Positions 25,317 to 32,605 of a DNA stretch of 34,243 nucleotides are shown here, one piece after another. Every line of letters starts with the position of its first letter. The stretch's first letter is position 1. The notes below the pieces were generated by a model. That model ran no database searches. It was not told the DNA's origin and saw only the letters and a list, made by a program, of their open reading frames with translations. The position numbers and the translations under genes were made by a program. Source of the stretch: an uncultured bacterium (GTDB lineage Bacteria > Verrucomicrobiota > Kiritimatiellia > RFP12 > UBA1067); the NCBI GenBank assembly GCA_902799385.1, contig CADCAK010000027.1, forward strand, positions 1 through 34,243, in the 5' to 3' direction.

Positions 25317-25972
25317 AGTTCGAAATACTGCCGTCGTTTCTCGCCGCCGACCTCGGCCGCCTCGCAGACGAGCTGCGGCGCGCCGAGGCGTCGGGCGCGG
25401 ACGCGATACACATCGACATAATGGATCCGCACTTCGTGCCGAACATGAGCTTCGGCCCGTCGGTCGTGGACTTCTGCAGGAAGACGTGTCCCGCGTTCTA
25501 CCGCAACGTGCACCTCATGATGTCGCGCCCCGACCTGTACATCGGGAAGTTCGCCGCCGCAGGCGCGCAGACGATCCAGGTGCACGTCGAGGCCGACTGC
25601 GACCTCCACGTAGAGCTGAAGCGCATCAAGTCGCTTGGCGTGAAGCCGGCGATCGTGCTGAACCCCGAGACGGACGTCGAGATCCTTCGGCCCTACCTCG
25701 GCGAGATCGACGAGGCGCTTGTCATGACGGTGCATCCCGGCTACGGCGGGCAGTCGTTCATCGCGGAGTGCCTTCCCAAGGTCGCGTGGCTCAGGGAGAA
25801 ATGCCCCGGTCTAGACATCATGATAGACGGCGGCGGAAACGCCGAGACGATTCCGCTCGCGGCGAAGGCGGGCGCAAACCAGTTCGTCGCCGGCTCCTAT
25901 CTCTTCGGCAAAAGCGACATGCGCGCAGCCGTGGAAGATCTAAGGAAGAGGCTTGCCTCAGAGCCGTTCTGA
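25313..25972 (+). CDS. rpe: Ribulose-phosphate 3-epimerase
   Basis: The 219-residue TIM-barrel enzyme interconverts ribulose-5-P and xylulose-5-P. Motifs: ILPSFLAADLGRL, HIDIMDPHFVPNMSFGP, HLMMSRPD, MTVHPGYGGQSFI and MIDGGGNAET. The start is TTG 25313, overlapping the previous stop (TTGA). No ATG gives the conserved N-terminus. Normal length; Asp/His metal ligands visible. Confidence 0.92.
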   Translation: MKFEILPSFLAADLGRLADELRRAEASGADAIHIDIMDPHFVPNMSFGPSVVDFCRKTCPAFYRNVHLMMSRPDLYIGKFAAAGAQTIQVHVEADCDLHVELKRIKSLGVKPAIVLNPETDVEILRPYLGEIDEALVMTVHPGYGGQSFIAECLPKVAWLREKCPGLDIMIDGGGNAETIPLAAKAGANQFVAGSYLFGKSDMRAAVEDLRKRLASEPF

Positions 25973-25984
25973 GGAATCATAGAT

Positions 25985-26506
25985 ATGAGTAGAAAAATCC
26001 TGTTGGGCGTCACCGGCTCGATCGCCGCCTACAAGGCGGCGGAGCTCGTGAGGCTGTTCGTGAAGAACGGCGACGACGTGCGCGTCGTGATGACTCCGGC
26101 GGCGTGCGAGTTCGTCTCGCCGCTCACCTTCCAGACGCTGTCGCGCAACCCCGTCTACGTCGAGGAGTTCAAGCGTCCCGCCGAGTGGCGCCCCGGGCAC
26201 ATCTCGCTCGCCGACTGCGACCTCGCCGTTGTCGCGCCAGCAACGGCGAACACGATCGCGAAGATGCGCTACGGACTCGCCGACAACTTGCTAACCTCGA
26301 CTCTCCTTGCGACGCGCGCGCCCGTCGCCGTCGCGCCGGCGATGAACGACGGCATGTGGGAGAACGCGGCGACGAAGGAAAACATCGCCGAGCTGGAGAG
26401 GCGCGGCGTAAGGATCCTCGCGCCGGGGTACGGCGAGCTCGCCTGCGGGACGAGCGGCCTCGGGCGCATGGCCGAGCCGGAAGAGATACTGGAGGCGCTG
26501 AAATGA
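25985..26506 (+). CDS. coaC: Phosphopantothenoylcysteine decarboxylase-type flavoprotein (CoaC)
   Basis: The 173-residue HFCD flavoprotein decarboxylates 4'-phosphopantothenoylcysteine in coenzyme A synthesis. Motifs: GVTGSIAAYKAAELVR at the FMN site, the active-site His in GHISLA, PAMNDGMW, and the Cys-containing LACGTSGLGRM flap. In most bacteria it is fused to the synthetase CoaB; here only the CoaC half exists, stopping cleanly. The stop overlaps the next start as ATGA. GAGG lies 10 nt before ATG 25985. Confidence 0.88.
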   Translation: MSRKILLGVTGSIAAYKAAELVRLFVKNGDDVRVVMTPAACEFVSPLTFQTLSRNPVYVEEFKRPAEWRPGHISLADCDLAVVAPATANTIAKMRYGLADNLLTSTLLATRAPVAVAPAMNDGMWENAATKENIAELERRGVRILAPGYGELACGTSGLGRMAEPEEILEALK

Positions 26507-28611
26507 GCAGATTCGACCTTGTCGTCGTCACCGCTTCGAACGAGGCGCAGGCGCGCGGCTACCGCGCGATGCTCGCGCCGCTCGTCGGCTCTCTCGCGGA
26601 AAAGATTCTCGTCGTCCCAGATCCGGGCGGCAGGCGCGTCGGCTCCCTCGGCAGCACGGTAGAGGTGCTTCGGAAGATCGGCGGCGTCGGCGGGAGGCGC
26701 GTTTTGGTTTGCCACTCTGGCGGCGACTCGAAGAGGCTTCCCGCCTATGCCGCGATAGGCAAGGCGTTCGTGCCAGTGCCGTGCGGCGGGAAGACGGTTT
26801 CGCTTTTCGAGCGCATAGTCGCCAACATGGAACATCTTCGCCTTCCCGCCGAGGGCATGCTCGTCGTCTGCGGCGACGTCGCGCCGGAGTTCGACTTTGG
26901 CTCTTGCGACTTCTCGAAGGGCGGCGTCACGGGAGTCGCGTACTACGACTCGCCCGAAGAGGGCTCTCGTCACGGCGTCTATGTACCGGAGAAGGGGGAA
27001 CGGATATCGGGGAACGGGGAACGGGTGCGCGCGTTTCTCCAGAAGCCGTCGCTATCCGAGGCCAAGGCGGCGGGCGCGCTTTGTCGCGGCAAGGTCGCCG
27101 TCGACACCGGCATCCTCTGGATCGATACCGCGACGGCGAAGAAGATAGTAGCCGCAGGCTGGAAGGTCGGCGACATCTACGACGAATTCGCCAAAGAGCT
27201 TCTCGGCGGCTTCGCGCCGTTCCACGTGAATATAGTTCCGCGGTGCTCGTTCTTCCACATCGGCTCCACGCGTGAACTTCTCGCGCGGCTCGGGAAGGGG
27301 CGCGAGTGGGTCGAGGGTTGCGCGATTCCCCGCGAGGAGATGAAGCTTGGCGGGAGAAACGTCGTCACGTTCGTGCCGAGGGAGTTTGGCCCTGTGGAGC
27401 TTGCCGAGGGCGAATGCCTTACGTGCTTGCCCGTCGGCGGGAAGTGGCTACCGATCCGCTACCGCGTGGAGGACGATTTCAAGACAGACGGAAAGTGGGA
27501 GAAACTTGGACTTGGGGAAGTCATGAAGAAGATCGACCACAGGAAACTTCTTGCGCTTCGCAAGGCGGAGGACTGCATCTCGGTGGAGCTTCCGCTTCGC
27601 ATCGACTTCGCGGGTGGCTGGAGCGACACTCCGCCGATCTGCTACAGGATGGGCGGCGCGGTCTTCAACGCGGCGGTCACGCTGAACGGCGTGAAGCCCG
27701 TCAAGGTTCGCGTCAGGCGCATCGCCGAGAGGGAAGTGCGGGTGGAGAGCATGGACCTCGGGAAGTCCGGCGTCCTGAAGTCGCTTTCCGAAATCCGCGC
27801 GGCGAAGGACCCGCACGACTGGTGCGCGCTCGTCAAGAGCGCGCTCACGGTGACGAAGTTCGACTTCTCGCGCGGCGGGCTCGACATCAGGATTTCGGCC
27901 GACGTCCCGAAGGGCAGCGGCATGGGCACGAGTTCTATTCTCGGCGCGGCTCTCGTCACGGCGCTCGAGCGCGTCGCGGGTCGCAAGCCGGAATGGAAGC
28001 GCATTTCAGCGCTCACTCTCGCGCTTGAAAAGGAGATGGCGACGGGCGGCGGCTGGCAGGACCAGATAGGCGGCCTCGTCCCCGGCGCAAAGCTGGTCTT
28101 CACGAAGCCGGGAAAGGGCCAGAGTCCGGGACTTAGGCGCGTCTCGCCAAAGTCCGAGGCGGCGTTCTCCAAATTCCTCGGGGAGCGCGCGCTACTCTAC
28201 TTCACTGGGAGAAAGCGCATGGCGCGGAACATCCTGCGCGGGGTGATCGGCTTCTTCGAGGAGAATCCCGACGACATCGCGCGCTCCATCGTACGTCGCC
28301 TGAAGAGCGATGCGGAGCGCGCGTTCAAGGCCGTCGAGTCGTGCGACTGGGATTCGTTCTGCTCGGCCGTCAACGACTACTGGCTTTCCAAGAAGGCGCT
28401 CGACCCGGGGAGCACCAATCCGCTCGTCGAGCTGATCATTGCGCGGATGGCGCCGTGGATATCCGCCGTGAGCCTGTGCGGCGCGGGCGGCGGCGGCTTC
28501 ATGTTCGTCGTGGCGCGCTCGAAGGAGGCGAAGGCGAAGATAAGGTCGGTCCTTGAGAAGCATCCGCCTGTCAGGACGGGGCGCTTCTTCGACTTCGAGA
28601 TCGCCACATGA
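26503..28611 (+). CDS. fkp: Bifunctional L-fucokinase / GDP-fucose pyrophosphorylase, Fkp-like
   Basis: The 702-residue protein would convert free L-fucose to fucose-1-P and then GDP-fucose. The N-terminal part carries a nucleotidyltransferase core with PGGRRVGSLGST and HSGGDSKRLP (71–80), signatures of the fucose-1-P guanylyltransferase. The C-terminal GHMP kinase has IDFAGGWSDTPP (about 367), VPKGSGMGTSSILGAAL (about 470) and CGAGGGGF (about 660). Bacteroides Fkp is about 950 residues, so this one is compact. Residues about 163–175 (EKGERISGNGER) are coded by a GGGAACGG tandem repeat and look inserted. It overlaps the flanking genes by 4 nt each (ATGA). Confidence 0.88.
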   Translation: MSRFDLVVVTASNEAQARGYRAMLAPLVGSLAEKILVVPDPGGRRVGSLGSTVEVLRKIGGVGGRRVLVCHSGGDSKRLPAYAAIGKAFVPVPCGGKTVSLFERIVANMEHLRLPAEGMLVVCGDVAPEFDFGSCDFSKGGVTGVAYYDSPEEGSRHGVYVPEKGERISGNGERVRAFLQKPSLSEAKAAGALCRGKVAVDTGILWIDTATAKKIVAAGWKVGDIYDEFAKELLGGFAPFHVNIVPRCSFFHIGSTRELLARLGKGREWVEGCAIPREEMKLGGRNVVTFVPREFGPVELAEGECLTCLPVGGKWLPIRYRVEDDFKTDGKWEKLGLGEVMKKIDHRKLLALRKAEDCISVELPLRIDFAGGWSDTPPICYRMGGAVFNAAVTLNGVKPVKVRVRRIAEREVRVESMDLGKSGVLKSLSEIRAAKDPHDWCALVKSALTVTKFDFSRGGLDIRISADVPKGSGMGTSSILGAALVTALERVAGRKPEWKRISALTLALEKEMATGGGWQDQIGGLVPGAKLVFTKPGKGQSPGLRRVSPKSEAAFSKFLGERALLYFTGRKRMARNILRGVIGFFEENPDDIARSIVRRLKSDAERAFKAVESCDWDSFCSAVNDYWLSKKALDPGSTNPLVELIIARMAPWISAVSLCGAGGGGFMFVVARSKEAKAKIRSVLEKHPPVRTGRFFDFEIAT
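26991..27025. repeat. Short tandem repeat translated inside fkp
   Basis: About three copies of GGGAACGG (GGGGGAACGGATATCGGGG and following). In frame; codes for KGERISGNGER, between HGVYVPE and RVRAFLQKPS. Confidence 0.6.
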
Positions 28612-29339
28612 AGACGATTGTAGTCATACCGACATACGACGAGAGGGACAACGTCGGGCCGATGGCCGAGGCGGTGCTGAGGAACGACGTGGAGCTTCTC
28701 TTTGTGGACGACAATTCGCCAGACGGGACTGGAGATGCGATCGACGCGCTTTCCTCTAAGGAGCCGCGCATCCACGTTCTGCACCGGGAGAGGAAGGAAG
28801 GCCTTGGCCGCGCATACGTCGCTGGGTTTTCTATGGCGCTTGAACTTGGCGCTGACTTTGTCGTGCAGATGGACTGCGACTTCAGTCACGATCCCGCCGA
28901 TGTCCCCCGTCTTGTTGAGGCCATTTCGACGCCAATGCCATCAGGGCAATCAGGCAATCAGCAGCAGTTCCCAGATCTCGTCATTGGCTCTCGGTACGTT
29001 CCTGGCGGCTCGACGCCGGGCTGGCCATTTAGGCGTCGTCTCATTTCCCGCGCGGGCGGCATCTTCATCCGCACCGTCACTGGAATGCCGGTGAGGGATC
29101 CCACTGGCGGCTTCAAGTGTTGGAGGAAGGCGGCACTGGAGAAGATAGACTTTGCCTCTGTTGCCTCTGCCGGGTATTCCTTCCAGCTGGAGATGAACCA
29201 CAGGACGTGGAAGGCGGGGCTTTCCATAAAGGAGATTCCTATTGCGTTCACCGACCGTGTTGCCGGCTACTCCAAGATCACCGCCGGCATCGCCAAAGAG
29301 TCTCTCAAAATCGCCTGGCGCCTACGAAGGTTTTTCTAG
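28608..29339 (+). CDS. GT2 polyprenol-phosphate mannosyl/glycosyltransferase (DPM1-like)
   Basis: The 243-residue GT-A enzyme should transfer a sugar from a nucleotide donor to a polyprenol phosphate. Motifs: VVIPTYDERDNV, the nucleotide-binding VDDNSPDGT, QMDCDFSHDP with the DxD-type acidic cluster, VIGSRYVPGG and RDPTGGFKCWRK. It is the soluble type without C-terminal membrane helices. Residues about 111–120 (SGQSGNQQQ) are coded by a CAATCAGG tandem repeat. It overlaps fkp by 4 nt (ATGA), so fucose activation and polyprenol glycosylation are coexpressed; that GDP-fucose or GDP-mannose is the donor is inference. Confidence 0.88.
   Translation: MKTIVVIPTYDERDNVGPMAEAVLRNDVELLFVDDNSPDGTGDAIDALSSKEPRIHVLHRERKEGLGRAYVAGFSMALELGADFVVQMDCDFSHDPADVPRLVEAISTPMPSGQSGNQQQFPDLVIGSRYVPGGSTPGWPFRRRLISRAGGIFIRTVTGMPVRDPTGGFKCWRKAALEKIDFASVASAGYSFQLEMNHRTWKAGLSIKEIPIAFTDRVAGYSKITAGIAKESLKIAWRLRRFF
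28938..28965. repeat. Short tandem repeat translated inside the glycosyltransferase gene
   Basis: CCATCAGGGCAATCAGGCAA followed by TCAGCAGC: three near-copies of GCAATCAG. It adds SGQSGNQQQ to a loop that is shorter in the family. Confidence 0.5.
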
Positions 29340-29344
29340 GCATC

Positions 29345-29370
29345 TCACACAGAGGCACAAAGACACAAAG
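29345..29370. repeat. Repeat-like fragment before gmk
   Basis: CACACAGAGGCACAAAGACA with the same 9-nt CACAAAG rhythm as the arms of the main palindromic family. It fills most of the 43-bp gap. Confidence 0.4.
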
Positions 29371-29382
29371 CTTGGAGATTTT

Positions 29383-29982
29383 ATGAAGACAAAGCCGCTT
29401 TTCATCGTGATGTCCGCACCGTCCGGCTGCGGCAAGTCCACACTCATAGACATGCTCCTCCAGGAGTACCACGACATCGTCTACTCCATCTCCTGCACGA
29501 CGCGCCCCCCGCGCGGCGATGAGGAAGACGGCCTCGACTACCACTTCAAGACAAAGAAACGCTTCGAAGAACTGATACGCGAAAACGCCTTCATAGAGTA
29601 CGCCAAGGTCCACGACAACTACTACGGAACCCTCAAGGCCCCCATCGAGGAAGTCCTCGCCGAAGGCAACTCCATGATTCTCGACATCGACGTCCAGGGC
29701 GCGGCGAAGGTGCGCGACTACGTGCGCGCGCTCCCCAACAACGACCCTCTCAAGATCGGCTATGTCGACATCTTCCTTCTGCCGCCAGACTTGGATGAGC
29801 TTCGCCGCCGACTCGTCGGCCGCGGCACCGACGCGCCAGACGTCATAGAGCGACGCCTCGCAAACGCCGAGGGCGAGATCGCCCGCGCAGGCGAATACAT
29901 GTTCAAGGTCATCAACGACGACCTCGGCCATGCCTACAAGCGTCTCTGCGATCTCATCGACGCCCTCTCTGGCCGCATGTGA
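29383..29982 (+). CDS. gmk: Guanylate kinase
   Basis: The 199-residue enzyme phosphorylates GMP to GDP. It shows P-loop SAPSGCGKST (residues about 11–20), SISCTTRPPRGDE, DYHFKTKKRFEELI, FIEYAKVHDNYYGT and DIDVQGAAKVR. I chose ATG 29383 because TTGGAG lies 8 nt upstream and family length is matched; the frame extends left only through the previous gene's shadow. It ends just before a palindromic repeat. Confidence 0.95.
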   Translation: MKTKPLFIVMSAPSGCGKSTLIDMLLQEYHDIVYSISCTTRPPRGDEEDGLDYHFKTKKRFEELIRENAFIEYAKVHDNYYGTLKAPIEEVLAEGNSMILDIDVQGAAKVRDYVRALPNNDPLKIGYVDIFLLPPDLDELRRRLVGRGTDAPDVIERRLANAEGEIARAGEYMFKVINDDLGHAYKRLCDLIDALSGRM

Positions 29983-30005
29983 TCTTGGACCATTTGCGGC
30001 TAAGA

Positions 30006-30127
30006 TCTCTTGCTATGTTGCCTTTGGCTTTTTTGCCACATAGAACACAAAGAAGCACAGAGTGTTTTGGGGTCTGGGGTTTAAACCCCAGTTTCTTTGT
30101 GAACTTTGTGTCCTTTGTGGCTAAAAT
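30006..30127 (+). repeat. Palindromic repeat between convergent genes
   Basis: Core 30035–30121 with a perfect CTGGGGTTTAAACCCCAG hairpin. The flank TCTCTTGCTATGTTGCC matches the copy at 12349 with one change. It lies between gmk and the rluD-family gene, which converge here, and may act as a bidirectional terminator. Confidence 0.85.
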
Positions 30128-30129
30128 AC

Positions 30130-31068
30130 TTATGCCATAGCCCAAGGCGGGTAGGGCGTGCGGAGATCCATCGGATCTCCCGAGACTGGATGCCGGAACT
30201 TCGCCGCAAGCGCGTGAAGACAATGCCCCGCCATCCCCTCTACAGCAAACGCACCGTAAAGCCTGTCGTTCACAATGTGTATCCCCGCAAGCGCGAGCTG
30301 CGCGCGAATCTGGTGAGTGACGCCGGTGAAGATCGTCACCTCCAGTAGCGTCTGCTCCTCCGTCTCCGTCGATATGAACTCCACCGGCCTGAAATTCGTC
30401 ACCGCATGAAGCGGCTTCAGCCCCGCGCACTGCGCACGCGTCAGCCGGTTGCGGCGAATGTCGATCATCCTGCAGAAGGGCAGCGTTGGATCGTGGACCA
30501 AGTCGTTCTCGAGTGTTCCCCCCGCCGCGACAGTCCCCTCCACGAGCGCAAGGTACGTCTTCTCCACCGTCTGCCCCGAGAACTGCGCACGCATGCCCTC
30601 GAACGCCTCCGCCGTCCTCGCCACGAGGACGAGTCCCGACGTGTCGGCGTCTATGCGGTGCACCGCGCCCGCCAGAAGCGGCCTGTCCCCAAGCGGTATG
30701 CACTCGGGATGGCGCGCGACGACGCCGTTCATCAGCGTCCCGAGCTCGGTGCGCCTCAGCGGCTGCACCGGCATGCCGCCCGGCTTGTCGTATGCGAGAA
30801 GGGCGCCGTCCGCGAACACCTCGCGCAGCCTGACTGACGGATCGGGCGCGACTACGTTGTCGCCCGCCTCGGCAAGCTCGCGCACCTCGACCGACTCGCC
30901 GCCGCGCAACTTCCGCCCCTTCGCCGCGCGACGCCCGTCGACGAGGACCGCGCCCGACTCCACCGCCTCGCGCACGAACGCGCGCGTGCTCGTCGGGAAG
31001 CGCAAAAGAAGGGCGGCGTCCAAACGTACGCCGCCCTCTTTTATCTCTATGCTCTTGTCTCTAATCAC
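30130..31068 (-). CDS. RluA/RluD-family pseudouridine synthase
   Basis: The 312-residue protein has an S4 RNA-binding domain at residues about 14–60 (VRLDAALLLRFP … GAVLVDGRRAAKGRKL), then the catalytic domain with HRIDADTSGLVLVA, where Asp is the nucleophile, the KTYLALVEG strand, and GVTHQIRAQLALAGIHIVNDRLYG. It would isomerise uridine in rRNA or tRNA. The start is GTG 31068; no ATG fits. This GTG, and the AGGAG ten bases before it, lie in a GATTAGTGATTAGAG-type repetitive sequence. Which RNA is modified cannot be told. Confidence 0.88.
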   Translation of the reverse strand: MIRDKSIEIKEGGVRLDAALLLRFPTSTRAFVREAVESGAVLVDGRRAAKGRKLRGGESVEVRELAEAGDNVVAPDPSVRLREVFADGALLAYDKPGGMPVQPLRRTELGTLMNGVVARHPECIPLGDRPLLAGAVHRIDADTSGLVLVARTAEAFEGMRAQFSGQTVEKTYLALVEGTVAAGGTLENDLVHDPTLPFCRMIDIRRNRLTRAQCAGLKPLHAVTNFRPVEFISTETEEQTLLEVTIFTGVTHQIRAQLALAGIHIVNDRLYGAFAVEGMAGHCLHALAAKFRHPVSGDPMDLRTPYPPWAMA

Positions 31069-31101
31069 TAATCTCTAACTCCTAACCACCATCCTAACCT
31101 C

Positions 31102-31207
31102 CGCGTCTCTGCGTCTCTGCGCGATAATATTAGAGACGCTGTTATCTCGCGCTGAGGCGCTGAGGCGCAGAGAGAGATTTCAAACTGGGGGCGACCCCCA
31201 GACCCCT
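31102..31207. repeat. CGC-rich palindromic repeat with GGGGTCTGGGGG hairpin
   Basis: Arms CGCGTCTCTGCGTCTCTGCG and CGCGCTGAGGCGCTGAGGCG are imperfect inverted repeats with about 9-nt periodicity. At the right end CTGGGGG CGA CCCCCAG (31185–31201) resembles the core of the GCCACA family, in opposite orientation. The hairpin probably ends the lipoprotein transcript. Confidence 0.65.
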
Positions 31208-31212
31208 GACTC

Positions 31213-31368
31213 CTACTCATACCTATCCATCACGCTTGGTGCGACAGGGGCCATCCCCTCCCACGACTTGTTGGACGCCCACGGAAGGTCGGTGTCCTCG
31301 GCGGTATCGGCGATGCACCCGGACAGAAGCCCGAGCGCCGCCGCCGCCGCGAATCCGTAAAGGAGCTT
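31213..31368 (-). CDS. Small lipoprotein (51 residues)
   Basis: From GTG 31368 the product is 51 residues: a signal peptide (KLLYGFAAAAALGLLSGC) with a clear lipobox LSGC, then a short acidic tail DTAEDTDLPWASNKSWEGM. An ATG at 31410 would overlap the upstream gene by 23 nt and put 14 polar residues before the leader, so I prefer GTG with GGGGACG upstream. It lies 19 nt after the coiled-coil membrane gene and is probably cotranscribed. Function unknown; mature part about 33 residues. Confidence 0.65.
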   Translation of the reverse strand, partial: KLLYGFAAAAALGLLSGCIADTAEDTDLPWASNKSWEGMAPVAPSVMDRYE

Positions 31369-31387
31369 CACGACCGTCCCCGCTTCG

Positions 31388-32521
31388 TCAGTCGGCGAAG
31401 ATGACGTCACCGGGCTTGATGTCGTCCTGCTTCCACGGGCCGAGGATGTCGCAGATGATGTAGTTCTTCTCGCTGACTTCCTGGCGCAGGCGGATGCGGC
31501 CGATGAACTCGCCGGCCTCGCCGTGGTAGCCGGGACGCTTCACGCCGAGCTCGAGGTTCGGAATCGGATGGTCGAGGTTGTCGCCCTTGAGCTCCTTCAT
31601 CGCCTTGGCGTCGAACTCGACGACGGCGAACATGTTCTCGTTGTCGGCTTCGACGATCTTGCCCTTCTCGCCGGCCGGGATGGAAGTGATGTTGTCGGCG
31701 CCGCCGGTGGTGCGGTTGCGGTCCTCAAGTATCTTCTGGATGAGCTTCTTGAGCTGCTCGACGAGCTTCTGGCTCTTCTGCAGCTCCTCCTTCGCGGCGG
31801 CCGTCTCGTCCTGGGCCGTCACGACCTCGTCCTTGAGCGAGGTGATCTCGGCGTTCAGCTCGTCGATCTGCGCCTTGATCTTGACGATCTGGTTCTCAAG
31901 GTCGGCCTTGATCTCCTCGAGCTTGGCGATTTTTTCGCTCTTCTCGACTATCGTCACCTTGTCCTGGCGCGCGAGGGGCTTGATCTTGTTCAGCTCCTCA
32001 ACCTGCTCGTCGATGATCTTGTGGAGCTTGACGAGCTCGGCGCGAGTCGTGTCGAGCTTGGAGCGCATCTTCGTCGCCCCGTCGAGAAGGATCTCGAGAA
32101 GCTCGCGCTCCGTGCCCGGGCCCTTCGTCTCGGGGACGTTGCCGTCCATGACGATCTTGCCCTCGGCGTCGAGCACGTAGACGTTGCGAAGCTGCTGCTT
32201 CGTCGCGTGGTTGTCCCAGTCGAACGTCTCGAGGTTACCCTGCTCAAGGTAGAAGTTGTAGTCCTCGAGGACGTTCTCCGTCTCCGGGATGTCTACGATC
32301 TTCGCCTCGATGGGCGAGATGTCCTTCTTCGTCTCGGTCGTCGCGTCCTTGTTCGGCTCGGCCTTTTCGACCGTCTTCGCGATCTTTATGACGTATTCTT
32401 CCTGAATGCGGTTGCGGTCCGTCAGGAGCGTGCGCTTCTTGTTCAACTCAATCTCAAACCACAGGGCCGTAGCCGAGAGTATGAGAAACAGATACACCAG
32501 AACATGCAGTGCTTTGTTCAT
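31388..32521 (-). CDS. Membrane-anchored coiled-coil protein of unknown function
   Basis: The 377-residue protein has an uncleaved N-terminal membrane helix (ALHVLVYLFLILSATALWF, residues about 4–22). A Lys/Glu-rich periplasmic region follows, then a coiled coil at about 140–265 (KSEKIAKLEEIKADLENQ and similar) and a beta-rich C-terminal domain at about 280–377 (GKIVEADNENMFAVVEF … IGRIRLRQEV … DDIKPGDVIFAD). The layout recalls envelope scaffold proteins, but I do not recognise a family. TAGGA lies 9 nt before ATG 32521. It is transcribed divergently from tgt and followed by a lipoprotein gene. Confidence 0.8.
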   Translation of the reverse strand: MNKALHVLVYLFLILSATALWFEIELNKKRTLLTDRNRIQEEYVIKIAKTVEKAEPNKDATTETKKDISPIEAKIVDIPETENVLEDYNFYLEQGNLETFDWDNHATKQQLRNVYVLDAEGKIVMDGNVPETKGPGTERELLEILLDGATKMRSKLDTTRAELVKLHKIIDEQVEELNKIKPLARQDKVTIVEKSEKIAKLEEIKADLENQIVKIKAQIDELNAEITSLKDEVVTAQDETAAAKEELQKSQKLVEQLKKLIQKILEDRNRTTGGADNITSIPAGEKGKIVEADNENMFAVVEFDAKAMKELKGDNLDHPIPNLELGVKRPGYHGEAGEFIGRIRLRQEVSEKNYIICDILGPWKQDDIKPGDVIFAD

Positions 32522-32589
32522 TTTTGTATATTCCTATATGTGACTGTGAAGAATGATACACCATTTCTGTCCTAAACGCAACCGTTTTT

Positions 32590-32598
32590 TGGTAGAAT
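32590..32598 (+). promoter_or_regulatory. Extended −10 promoter of tgt, leaderless type
   Basis: TGGTAGAAT with only 7 nt to ATG 32606, so transcription should begin at or next to the start codon. Confidence 0.6.
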
Positions 32599-32605
32599 AT
32601 GCGTC

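Noticed and set aside
27218..27233. A further parS-like site (GTTCCACGTGAA) in fkp
   Set aside because: Only half the palindrome matches; several mismatches on the right side.
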